This document shows, one piece after another, positions 1 through 6,049 of a stretch of 13,985 bases of DNA. This DNA is from CF-161 sp035259145. GTDB lineage: Bacteria > Chloroflexota > Dormibacteria > Dormibacterales > Dormibacteraceae. The position numbers were made by a program, and so were the translations under genes. Where the stretch lies: positions 1 to 13,985 of the forward strand of contig DATFWQ010000050.1 in the NCBI GenBank assembly GCA_035259145.1, in the 5' to 3' direction. Positions within the stretch are counted from its first letter, which is position 1. Each line of letters begins with the position of its first letter. The notes under the pieces were generated by a model that saw nothing but the letters and a program-made list of their open reading frames with translations, had not been told where the DNA came from and did no database searches.

Positions 1-43
1 TGTAGAGCGGGTCGTCCGAGACTTCGGCGTCGTACTCAGCCAT
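1..43 (-). CDS. start of an unidentified gene, truncated by window edge
   Basis: Reading leftward from an ATG at 43-41 the frame is open to the window edge and gives MAEYDAEVSDDPLY. This is an acidic N-terminus with no signal peptide and too short to assign to a family. Support for a real gene comes from the sequence just upstream: a good -10 hexamer, TATACT (58-53), lies 9 nt before the ATG, and there is no Shine-Dalgarno, the arrangement of leaderless or nearly leaderless genes. It is divergent from dedA. The call rests on the start context and 14 open codons only; the function is unknown. Confidence 0.45.
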   Translation of the reverse strand, partial: MAEYDAEVSDDPLY

Positions 44-67
44 GAACCGACCAGTATATGGACCACG
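44..67. promoter_or_regulatory. divergent promoter region, leaderless type
   Basis: The 24 nt between two divergent start codons hold a near-symmetric AT-rich core, AGTATATGG (53-61), in otherwise GC-rich DNA. On the minus strand it reads TATACT (58-53), 9 nt before the ATG at 43. On the plus strand TATATG (55-60) lies 7 nt before the TTG at 68. Neither start has a Shine-Dalgarno and no convincing -35 box is visible. The minus-strand -10 is the stronger of the two. Leaderless transcription is inferred from the spacing only. Confidence 0.45.
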
Positions 68-670
68 TTGCAAGTCGACATCCGCGCCCTCGCTGACGCG
101 ATCGGCTATCCGGCCGCCGGCCTGGGCATTCTGATCGAGAGCGCCGGCATCCCGTTCCCGGGCGAAACGGCCCTGCTGGCAGTTGCCGCATACGCGGCTG
201 CCGGCAACCTGGACATCCGGCTCGTGATGGTTCTCGGAGCGGCCGGCGCCATCCTGGGCGCCAACCTGGGCTATGGCGTCGGTTACTTCGGGGGGCGGCC
301 CCTGGTGGAGAGGCTCAGCCACGTTCTCCGCCTCAGCGCGAGCCATATGACCCGTGCGGAGCTGTTCTTCGCCCGCCACGGCGCCCTAACGGTGTTGTTC
401 GGCCGGTTCGTGCTTGGCTTGCGCTCCTGGGCGTCGGTGATGGCCGGCATGTCAAGGATGCCCATCCTGACGTTCGAGCTCTACACGGCCATTGGCGGCA
501 TTGCCTGGGCGATCGTGATCGGCACCCTCGGCTTTTACCTCGGCTCCAACTGGAACCTCGTCGAGCACCTGGTCAGCTACCTCGGCCTCGGTGGCCTGGC
601 CGCCGCCGCCGCGCTCATCGTGGCGCTGCTTCTACTCCGAAGACGCGTCTCGCGTATCTCGCCACGATGA
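68..670 (+). CDS. DedA-family (SNARE-associated) membrane protein
   Basis: This is a 200-residue integral membrane protein of the DedA/SNARE-associated family (PF09335). Members are linked to proton-dependent membrane homeostasis, and several act as flippases recycling undecaprenyl phosphate or phospholipid carriers. Visible hallmarks are the re-entrant segment IESAGIPFPGE (residues 23-33, acidic E24 and E33) and the arginine motif FGRFVLGLRSWASVMAG (111-127, R113 and R119). Hydrophobic helices follow at about 50-75, 140-160 and 172-190. The usual proline in the GRF-x-P-G-x-R motif is absent (GRFVLGLR). The TTG start is chosen because it gives a normal short N-terminus and follows a -10-like box by 7 nt; the frame stays open upstream, so it is not certain. 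The last 56 nt overlap the convergent MFS gene. The exact substrate cannot be assigned. Confidence 0.88.
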   Translation: MQVDIRALADAIGYPAAGLGILIESAGIPFPGETALLAVAAYAAAGNLDIRLVMVLGAAGAILGANLGYGVGYFGGRPLVERLSHVLRLSASHMTRAELFFARHGALTVLFGRFVLGLRSWASVMAGMSRMPILTFELYTAIGGIAWAIVIGTLGFYLGSNWNLVEHLVSYLGLGGLAAAAALIVALLLLRRRVSRISPR

Positions 671-1979
671 GGCCCGTTCCGATCAGCAAGAAGCCCAGGC
701 CAGCCACCACACGGTTGATGCCGAGCAAGTCGGACAGCGCCGCAGTCAGGAGCACAGGAAGCGCTGTAACCCCGTTGATCACCATGAAGAGGAGTGAGAA
801 GATCCGACCTCTCACGGCGTCTGAGGTGTGCTCCATCAAATAGCTGAGGGCCGGAATCACGAGCAGCCCGAACTCCAGTCCGAGCAGGAAGCTGAATCCG
901 GAGCCGAACCAGCGTGTGTGGGGTTGCAGCGCCGTCACGTGGGTGAGCAGCGCGGGCACTACCGCCAGCAGCACCAGCGTCAGCCCCGTCGCCACGAGTG
1001 CGCCGACGAGCAGCCGCGACGGGCTGAGGCGGCGACCCAGCTGACCCAGGGCGGCGGCGCTGAGAAGCGCACCCAGCGTGGCCGGCAGCAGGATCACGTA
1101 GCTGTCCTGTGCTTCGATGCCCAGCACCTGGCTTACATACGCCGGCGCCAGCGTGAACATCATGAACATCACGAGTACCGCCAGCGACATCTCGTAGAAG
1201 GCGACAAGCAGGACGGGCGAACGACCGAGTGCCTCGGCACCGGCCTTCAGGTCCAGCACCAGCTGGTGGAACGGGTTGCGCGGCGCTCGCGACCCGTCGG
1301 AGCCACGCAGCAGCACTGGGATCCGCGCAAGCCCGATCAGCACCCCTGCCACGACGAAGAGAACGACAGCAATCCAGTAAGGCGCGTAGATGTCCACGCG
1401 GGACACGATCGGTGCAAGAGCCCCCCCGATGACGAGGGTGACGACCATCGTGGCCAGGACCATCGAGTTGGCTGTGATCAGCGCTCGGCGGGAGATCAAG
1501 CTGGGTATCGCGGCGGCCTCTGCGGGGCTGAAGAGCTGACCGACGGCGGCGAAAGCGAAGGTGATCAGCAGCAGGTGGAGGTAGTCGTTTTGAAGTGTGG
1601 GTAAGACGCTTGCGATCGGGATCAGCGCGATCAACAGCGCCCGGATCAGGTTGCTGCCGATCATGATGAGCTTGCGGTCGTACCGGTCCGCGAAGACGCC
1701 CGCCAGGGGGGCGATGGTCACCGCGGGAACCGTGTACGCAAGCAGCGTCACCGCGACGGGTGTGCTTCCACGCGACAGCCGGTAGGCAAGGATGATGAGC
1801 GAGAACATCAGGAACTTGTCGGCGAGCTGCGCCGACAGCTGCGCGAACCAGATCAGCCGGAAGTCCCGGTTGCCCAGGAGATATCCGAACCCGGTTCCCT
1901 GCTCCTCTCCGGTCGATTGCGTCCCCTCGACCCCGCTCGGGTCACGGGAATCAGACGACTGCGGCACCGCCACGGTCAC
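615..1979 (-). CDS. MFS transporter, EntS-like exporter family
   Basis: A 454-residue major facilitator superfamily protein with about 12 hydrophobic segments. A hydrophilic, Ser/Gly/Glu-rich tail of about 35 residues precedes the first helix. The phrase NRDFRLIWFAQLSAQLADKF (37-56) and the loop 2-3 motif GVFADRYDRKL (about 94-104, MFS motif A with D and R/K) resemble the PF05977/EntS-type exporters of siderophores, macrolides or other drugs. The substrate cannot be read from sequence. The GTG start lies 3 nt after the rsmA stop codon, so it is probably cotranscribed as the last gene of the operon. No strong Shine-Dalgarno is visible, consistent with translational coupling. Its C-terminal coding end is antisense to the last helix of dedA. 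In many genomes ispE follows rsmA, so this exporter sits in an unexpected place. Confidence 0.88.
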   Translation of the reverse strand: MTVAVPQSSDSRDPSGVEGTQSTGEEQGTGFGYLLGNRDFRLIWFAQLSAQLADKFLMFSLIILAYRLSRGSTPVAVTLLAYTVPAVTIAPLAGVFADRYDRKLIMIGSNLIRALLIALIPIASVLPTLQNDYLHLLLITFAFAAVGQLFSPAEAAAIPSLISRRALITANSMVLATMVVTLVIGGALAPIVSRVDIYAPYWIAVVLFVVAGVLIGLARIPVLLRGSDGSRAPRNPFHQLVLDLKAGAEALGRSPVLLVAFYEMSLAVLVMFMMFTLAPAYVSQVLGIEAQDSYVILLPATLGALLSAAALGQLGRRLSPSRLLVGALVATGLTLVLLAVVPALLTHVTALQPHTRWFGSGFSFLLGLEFGLLVIPALSYLMEHTSDAVRGRIFSLLFMVINGVTALPVLLTAALSDLLGINRVVAGLGFLLIGTGLIVARYARRVFGVEAAPR

Positions 1980-1982
1980 GAT

Positions 1983-2801
1983 TTAGCTTAGGCCGCCGAA
2001 CAATCGAAAGGTGGCTTCCCACTCCGAGAGGCTCAACGTCTCGGCGCGCCGCTCAGGGTCGATCTCGAGTTCGGTTAGCCCGCCCGCCACCTCGTCGGCG
2101 GGTCGCCCGGTGATGCGCGCCAGCGTCGCGCGCAGCTGCTTGCGACGAAACTGGAAGACCGCCTCCACGAAGCGGAAGAACCCGTTCAGGTCGGCGGCCT
2201 CGACGGCCGGCCTCGGTCGCACATCGAGGACGACCAGGGCCGAGGTAACTCTTGGAGGCGGCTCGAAGGCTTCAGGAGGCAGCTCGAACTCGATACGGGG
2301 CTCACTGAACGTCTGTACCGCCACCGTGGCCAGACTCCAGCCATCACGGCCGCACCACCGCTCAGCCACTTCGCGCTGGACGACCAGGCTCAACCGCAGC
2401 GGTCTGGGCTCGCTGCCGAGCAGGTGCGGCACCAGGGCGCCGGTCAGATAGTAGGGAATGTTGCCGACGACGATCTCTCCTCCTCTGGGAAACAGCACCG
2501 CCAGGTCCACCTTCAGAACATCGTCGTTGACGATCTCGGCGGCTGGGGCGGCCGACCTCAGACGTGGCAGCAAGCGGCGGTCAACCTCGATCGCGACCAC
2601 GCGCCGAGCCAGGCGGGAGAGGTCGCGGGTCAGCGTGCCCGGTCCGGCGCCGATCTCGAGGACCTCGTCATCCGGCCCGATCCCTGCTGCGGCGATCACT
2701 CGATCACGTAGAGCCGCGTCGACCAGGAAGTGCTGGCCCAGCCTCTTACGCGGCTTCAGGCGCCGTTCATGCGCGAGAACAGTCTGGTCGCGTTTGACCA
2801 C
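1983..2801 (-). CDS. rsmA: 16S rRNA dimethyladenosine transferase RsmA (KsgA)
   Basis: S-adenosylmethionine-dependent enzyme that dimethylates two adjacent adenosines in helix 45 of 16S rRNA (A1518/A1519 in E. coli numbering), a late checkpoint in small-subunit assembly. The 272-residue length is normal. Motifs in order: KRLGQHFLVD (19-28), the SAM-binding EIGAGPGTLT (49-58), AIEVD, the acidic NDDVLKVD, the catalytic NIPYY (114-118, the family N-L/I-P-Y), VVQREVAER, and FEPPPRVTSA (179-188) leading into the C-terminal helical domain. The GTG at 2801 is chosen because GGTGGAG lies 5 nt upstream and the product begins shortly before the family N-terminus. The open frame extends to 3197, but that part is antisense-like readthrough of tatD. 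The start overlaps the end of tatD by 46 nt, implying coupling. Confidence 0.96.
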   Translation of the reverse strand: MVKRDQTVLAHERRLKPRKRLGQHFLVDAALRDRVIAAAGIGPDDEVLEIGAGPGTLTRDLSRLARRVVAIEVDRRLLPRLRSAAPAAEIVNDDVLKVDLAVLFPRGGEIVVGNIPYYLTGALVPHLLGSEPRPLRLSLVVQREVAERWCGRDGWSLATVAVQTFSEPRIEFELPPEAFEPPPRVTSALVVLDVRPRPAVEAADLNGFFRFVEAVFQFRRKQLRATLARITGRPADEVAGGLTELEIDPERRAETLSLSEWEATFRLFGGLS

Positions 2802-3514
2802 TGCAGCTCCACCAGCTCCTCGAGACCGACGCCGCGTACCTCCGCCACGACCCGAGCAGTGTCGATGATCCAGGCCGGCCGCATCCTCCCCTCGCGGCCC
2901 TTCGGAGTGCCCCAGGGGGCATCGGTCTCGATCAGCAGGCGGTCGCTCGGCACTCGGCGTGCGACCTCGCGAAGCTCTCCCCGGCTGGTCCGGGTGACCA
3001 CGCCAGAAAAGGAGATGTGGAGGCCGAGATCGAGAAAGCGACGTGCCCACTCCCAGTCGAGCACCCAGTAGTGCATGACGCCGGTCAGACCCGGATGGCC
3101 ACGCAGCGCGTCGTAGACGGCCTGAGTCGACTCTCGAGTATGGATGCAGGCTGGTAAGTTGAGATCCACCGCGAGCTTGCAGCAGCCGTGGAACCACTCT
3201 TCCTGTGCATCGTGAGGGCCGCGATGCTCGTCGGCGTGGTCAATGCCTATCTCCCCCACGGCAACAACCCGGCGCCTCGCGGCCAGCTCGCGCAGTAGGC
3301 CCAGGTCGGGGCCCGTCTGGTTGAGCGGGTGGTGACCGACCGCCGCCCAGACGCCAGGCTTGGTTTCCGACCACTCCACCACCTGCCGGTTGGTGAGGGC
3401 GTCGACGCCCATCGCGATCAGGTCGGTGACGCCGGCGGTGCCGGCCTCCGCGAGCGTCTCATCGAGGTCGCCCTCGACATCCTCCAGGTGGATGTGGGTG
3501 TCGACCAGTCTCAT
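2756..3514 (-). CDS. tatD: TatD-family metal-dependent hydrolase/DNase
   Basis: A TIM-barrel amidohydrolase-fold enzyme of the TatD family (PF01026). Members are cytosolic metal-dependent 3'-5' nucleases implicated in DNA repair and nucleic acid turnover. Metal ligands are visible: DTHIHL near the N-terminus (H7, H9), EIGID (E88), CIHTRES (H125), MHYW (H148) and ETDAPWG (D198). The 252-residue length is typical. The ATG at 3514 is chosen because MRLVDTHIHL is the canonical family N-terminus; an upstream GTG at 3604 would add 30 residues unlike the family. It is separated from metG by 95 nt holding an inverted repeat, the only real gap in the operon. The metG-tatD-rsmA order is widespread in Gram-positive-type bacteria. 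The biological substrate is not known from sequence. Confidence 0.93.
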   Translation of the reverse strand: MRLVDTHIHLEDVEGDLDETLAEAGTAGVTDLIAMGVDALTNRQVVEWSETKPGVWAAVGHHPLNQTGPDLGLLRELAARRRVVAVGEIGIDHADEHRGPHDAQEEWFHGCCKLAVDLNLPACIHTRESTQAVYDALRGHPGLTGVMHYWVLDWEWARRFLDLGLHISFSGVVTRTSRGELREVARRVPSDRLLIETDAPWGTPKGREGRMRPAWIIDTARVVAEVRGVGLEELVELQWSNATRLFSRMNGA

Positions 3515-3547
3515 CTCAACGTCCGGCAGCCGGGTGCGCAGCGGACA

Positions 3548-3574
3548 CGCGCTACTCCGCGGGAATGTAGCGCG
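3548..3574. repeat. perfect 8-bp inverted repeat between metG and tatD
   Basis: CGCGCTAC (3548-3555) and GTAGCGCG (3567-3574) are perfect reverse complements separated by 11 nt, a loop that itself contains CCGCGG. In the transcript this forms a GC-rich stem-loop 36 nt after the metG stop and 33 nt before the tatD ATG. No U-run follows, so it is not a textbook terminator; an mRNA processing or stability element, an attenuator or a protein operator are alternatives. The rest of the 95-nt gap (3515-3609) shows only a weak -10-like TACATT on the minus strand (3569-3564), lying inside the hairpin. Confidence 0.6.
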
Positions 3575-3609
3575 GCTCCGATGCGGTAGGCCGCCGCCCT
3601 CCACGAACG

Positions 3610-5379
3610 TTACGCCGGCTCACGCATCCGGTCGAGCTCCTCTTCGACCACGTGCTCGTCCAGCTTCTTGAACAGCGCCCTGGGCTGGTCCAGCGACCGG
3701 CCGGGCGGGATCTCGCTTGGCTTCCAGCGCAGCCTCTCGTCGTAGTCGTTGCCAAGCACGTTGTGACGTGCCCCGCCTTCCTCTTCGTAGTCACGGACTA
3801 CCGGTTGGGGTGCGATCACGTCTTCGTAGCCCAGCATCTCGTGCAGCCGCTGACTCGAGAACGGCAGAAAGGGCGTGATGAGCGTCTTCAGGCTGTCCAC
3901 GCATCGAATGGCGACAAACAGCGTGGTGCCGGCTCTCGCCCGGTCCTCGTGGATCCGGTGCCAGGGCTGCTCCTCGCCGAGATACTGGTTGACCAGCGCC
4001 GCCAGCCGCAACACCTCGCTGATCGAGGCCTTGAACCTGGCCGCGCCCAGGAGATCGCCGACCGTGCCGAATCCAGCCTCGACCTCGGTCATCAGGCGCC
4101 GGTCGCGCTCGGTGAACAGTGCCGGATTCGGGACCGCACCGAAGTTTCGGTAGGCATTCACGAGCGTTCGGTGGACGAGGTTGCCCCAGGTGCCGACCAG
4201 CTCATCATTGTTGCGGCGGACGAACTCGGCCCACGTGAAATCGGTATCCGTCGACTCAGGCCCGGCGATCGTGAGGTAGAACCGGAGCGCGTCGGCGTCG
4301 TATCGCGACAGGAAGTCGCGCACCTCGATCACGTGGCCGCGGCTGGTGCTGAACTGCTGGCCCTCCATTGTCAGGAACTCGCTGGAGACGACGTCGTAGG
4401 GCAGCTCCAGGTCCCCCGCGCCGATGAGGATCGCCGGCCACATCACAGTGTGGAACGTGATGTTGTCCTTGCCCATGAAGTAGTAGCTGGACGCTGCCGG
4501 GTCCTGCCACCAATCACGCCACGCCTCGGGTGTGCCGCGGTTGTGCGCCCATTCGATCGACGCGGAGAGGTAGCCCATCACCGCGTCAAACCAGACGTAG
4601 ATTCGCTTGTCGGTGCGCTCCTCCCAGCCAGGCAGCGGGATCGGCACGCCCCAGTCGAGGTCGCGGGTGATGGCGCGTGGCTTCAGGCCGGCGACGTAGT
4701 TCAGCGAGTATCTGTAGACGTTGGGTCTCCAGATTCCATCCTTGCGGAGGATCCACTCCTGGAGCTGCTCGGCGAAGGCGGGCAGGTCGAAGAAGAAGTG
4801 CTCCGTCTCCCTGAACTCGGGCACCTCGCCGTTGATGCGGGAGCGCGGGTTGATCAGGTCGATGGGATCCAGCTGGTTACCACAGTTGTCGCACTGGTCT
4901 CCGCGCGCCTCCCCATAGCCGCAGATCGGGCAGGTGCCCTCGATGTAGCGGTCTGGCAACGTGCGGCCCGTGCTGGGCGAGACGGCGCCCATTTGCGTAC
5001 GCGGGACGATGTAGCCCTTGCTGTAGAGCGTCTTGAAGAGATCCTGGACCACCCGGTAGTGATTACAGGTCGTAGTGCGCGTGAACGTGTCATAGGTCAG
5101 TCCAAGCCGGCGCAGGTCTTCGACGATTATCGCGTTGTTACGGTCGGCAAACTCGCGCGGTGAGACGTTCTCACGATCCGCACCGTAGGTGATCGGCGTG
5201 CCGTGTTCGTCGGTTCCGCTGACCATGAGCACGCGTGCCCCCCGCAGCCGCTGATAGCGGGCGAAGACGTCCGAAGGGACTCCGAAGCCGGCCACGTGCC
5301 CGATGTGGCGCGGGCCGCTGGCGTAGGGCCAGGCGACGCAGATGAGGATCCTGTCCAGGCTGGAATTACCGTCACCCAT
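3610..5379 (-). CDS. metG: methionyl-tRNA synthetase
   Basis: Class I aminoacyl-tRNA synthetase that charges tRNA-Met for initiation and elongation. The 589-residue protein shows the HIGH signature (residues 25-28), SGTDEHGTP (54-62), a zinc knuckle with four cysteines (C150, C153, C163, C166), AITRDLDWGVP (236-246), YVWFDA (261-266), KDNITFHTV (304-312), and a degenerate KMSKS loop reading QFSTSRG (342-348). An anticodon-binding helical domain follows. The C-terminal EMAP/tRNA-binding domain of longer MetRS enzymes is absent, which is common. The ATG at 5379 gives the normal N-terminus and overlaps the rsmI stop by 8 nt. There is no good Shine-Dalgarno, so translation is probably coupled. 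The first KMSKS lysine is replaced by Q and the second by T. Confidence 0.97.
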   Translation of the reverse strand: MGDGNSSLDRILICVAWPYASGPRHIGHVAGFGVPSDVFARYQRLRGARVLMVSGTDEHGTPITYGADRENVSPREFADRNNAIIVEDLRRLGLTYDTFTRTTTCNHYRVVQDLFKTLYSKGYIVPRTQMGAVSPSTGRTLPDRYIEGTCPICGYGEARGDQCDNCGNQLDPIDLINPRSRINGEVPEFRETEHFFFDLPAFAEQLQEWILRKDGIWRPNVYRYSLNYVAGLKPRAITRDLDWGVPIPLPGWEERTDKRIYVWFDAVMGYLSASIEWAHNRGTPEAWRDWWQDPAASSYYFMGKDNITFHTVMWPAILIGAGDLELPYDVVSSEFLTMEGQQFSTSRGHVIEVRDFLSRYDADALRFYLTIAGPESTDTDFTWAEFVRRNNDELVGTWGNLVHRTLVNAYRNFGAVPNPALFTERDRRLMTEVEAGFGTVGDLLGAARFKASISEVLRLAALVNQYLGEEQPWHRIHEDRARAGTTLFVAIRCVDSLKTLITPFLPFSSQRLHEMLGYEDVIAPQPVVRDYEEEGGARHNVLGNDYDERLRWKPSEIPPGRSLDQPRALFKKLDEHVVEEELDRMREPA

Positions 5380-6049
5380 GCGAGACGACAAGAGTAATCT
5401 CGCCCCGCACGCGTTCGCCAAGAGCGTCAAGGACCTCGGCGGCGGTACCGCGCACAACCTGCTCGTGCAGCTTCGTCAGCTCCCGAGCCACCGCCACCTG
5501 GCGCTCAGGCAGCACCTCGGCCAGGACTGTCAGCGTGCGCCGCAGGCGGTAGGGCGATTCAAAGGCCACAGTCGGATGATCCGCCTCGCTTATCGACTCG
5601 AAGAAGCGGCGCAGCTCACCCGGTTTGCGGGGCAGGTAGCCCGCAAAGCAGAAGCCCGCGCCACTGAACCCCGATGCTGTGAGAGCGGCTGTGACCGCGC
5701 TCGGACCCGGGATCGGTACCACCCTGTGGCCGGCTTCCCACGCCGCCTCGACCAGGCGCTGACCCGGGTCGGACAGGGCAGGAGTGCCCGCGTCGGTGAC
5801 CAGGGCAACGTCTCCTTGCTCAAGGGCGCCGAGCACCCTGGGCAGTGCTCGCTCCTCTACAGGCGCCCGATAGCTGAGCATCGACTTGCGGAAGCCGTGG
5901 CGCAGCAGCAGACGGCTGGTCACCCTGGTGTCTTCGGCGGCAATCGTGTCGACCTCTCGCAACACACGCAGCGCCCTCAGAGTCACGTCCTCCAGATTGC
6001 CTATAGGCGTGGCGACAACGAACAGCGTGCTCACCCGGGAGCAAGCCAT
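5372..6049 (-). CDS. rsmI: 16S rRNA (cytidine-2'-O)-methyltransferase RsmI
   Basis: SAM-dependent methyltransferase of the tetrapyrrole-methylase fold that 2'-O-methylates C1402 in the decoding region of 16S rRNA. Motifs: VVATPIGNLEDVTLRAL at the N-terminus, IAAEDTR, VTDAGTPALSDPG, PIPGPSAVTAAL, FAGYLPRK and FESPYRL. At 225 residues it is shorter than E. coli RsmI (about 286) because the C-terminal helical region is missing; short forms exist. Two starts are possible. The ATG at 6049 has AGGA 7 nt upstream and overlaps dinG by 19 nt. A GTG at 6034 gives VSTLFVVATPIGNLED and a classic 4-nt GTGA overlap with the dinG stop, closer to the family N-terminus but without a Shine-Dalgarno. I keep 6049. 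It overlaps metG by 8 nt at its 3' end. Confidence 0.94.
   Translation of the reverse strand: MACSRVSTLFVVATPIGNLEDVTLRALRVLREVDTIAAEDTRVTSRLLLRHGFRKSMLSYRAPVEERALPRVLGALEQGDVALVTDAGTPALSDPGQRLVEAAWEAGHRVVPIPGPSAVTAALTASGFSGAGFCFAGYLPRKPGELRRFFESISEADHPTVAFESPYRLRRTLTVLAEVLPERQVAVARELTKLHEQVVRGTAAEVLDALGERVRGEITLVVSHG

Noticed and set aside
828..1604. 258-codon plus-strand open frame opposite the MFS gene
   Set aside because: His/Gln/Arg-rich shadow of a membrane protein gene; no family features.
2802..3197. N-terminal extension of rsmA by 132 codons
   Set aside because: It is the tatD coding sequence read in another frame; GTG at 2801 with GGTGGAG upstream is a good start.
3652..5163. 503-codon plus-strand open frame opposite metG
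   Set aside because: Antisense to a full set of MetRS motifs; composition is a GC-rich shadow with no recognisable domain or start signal.
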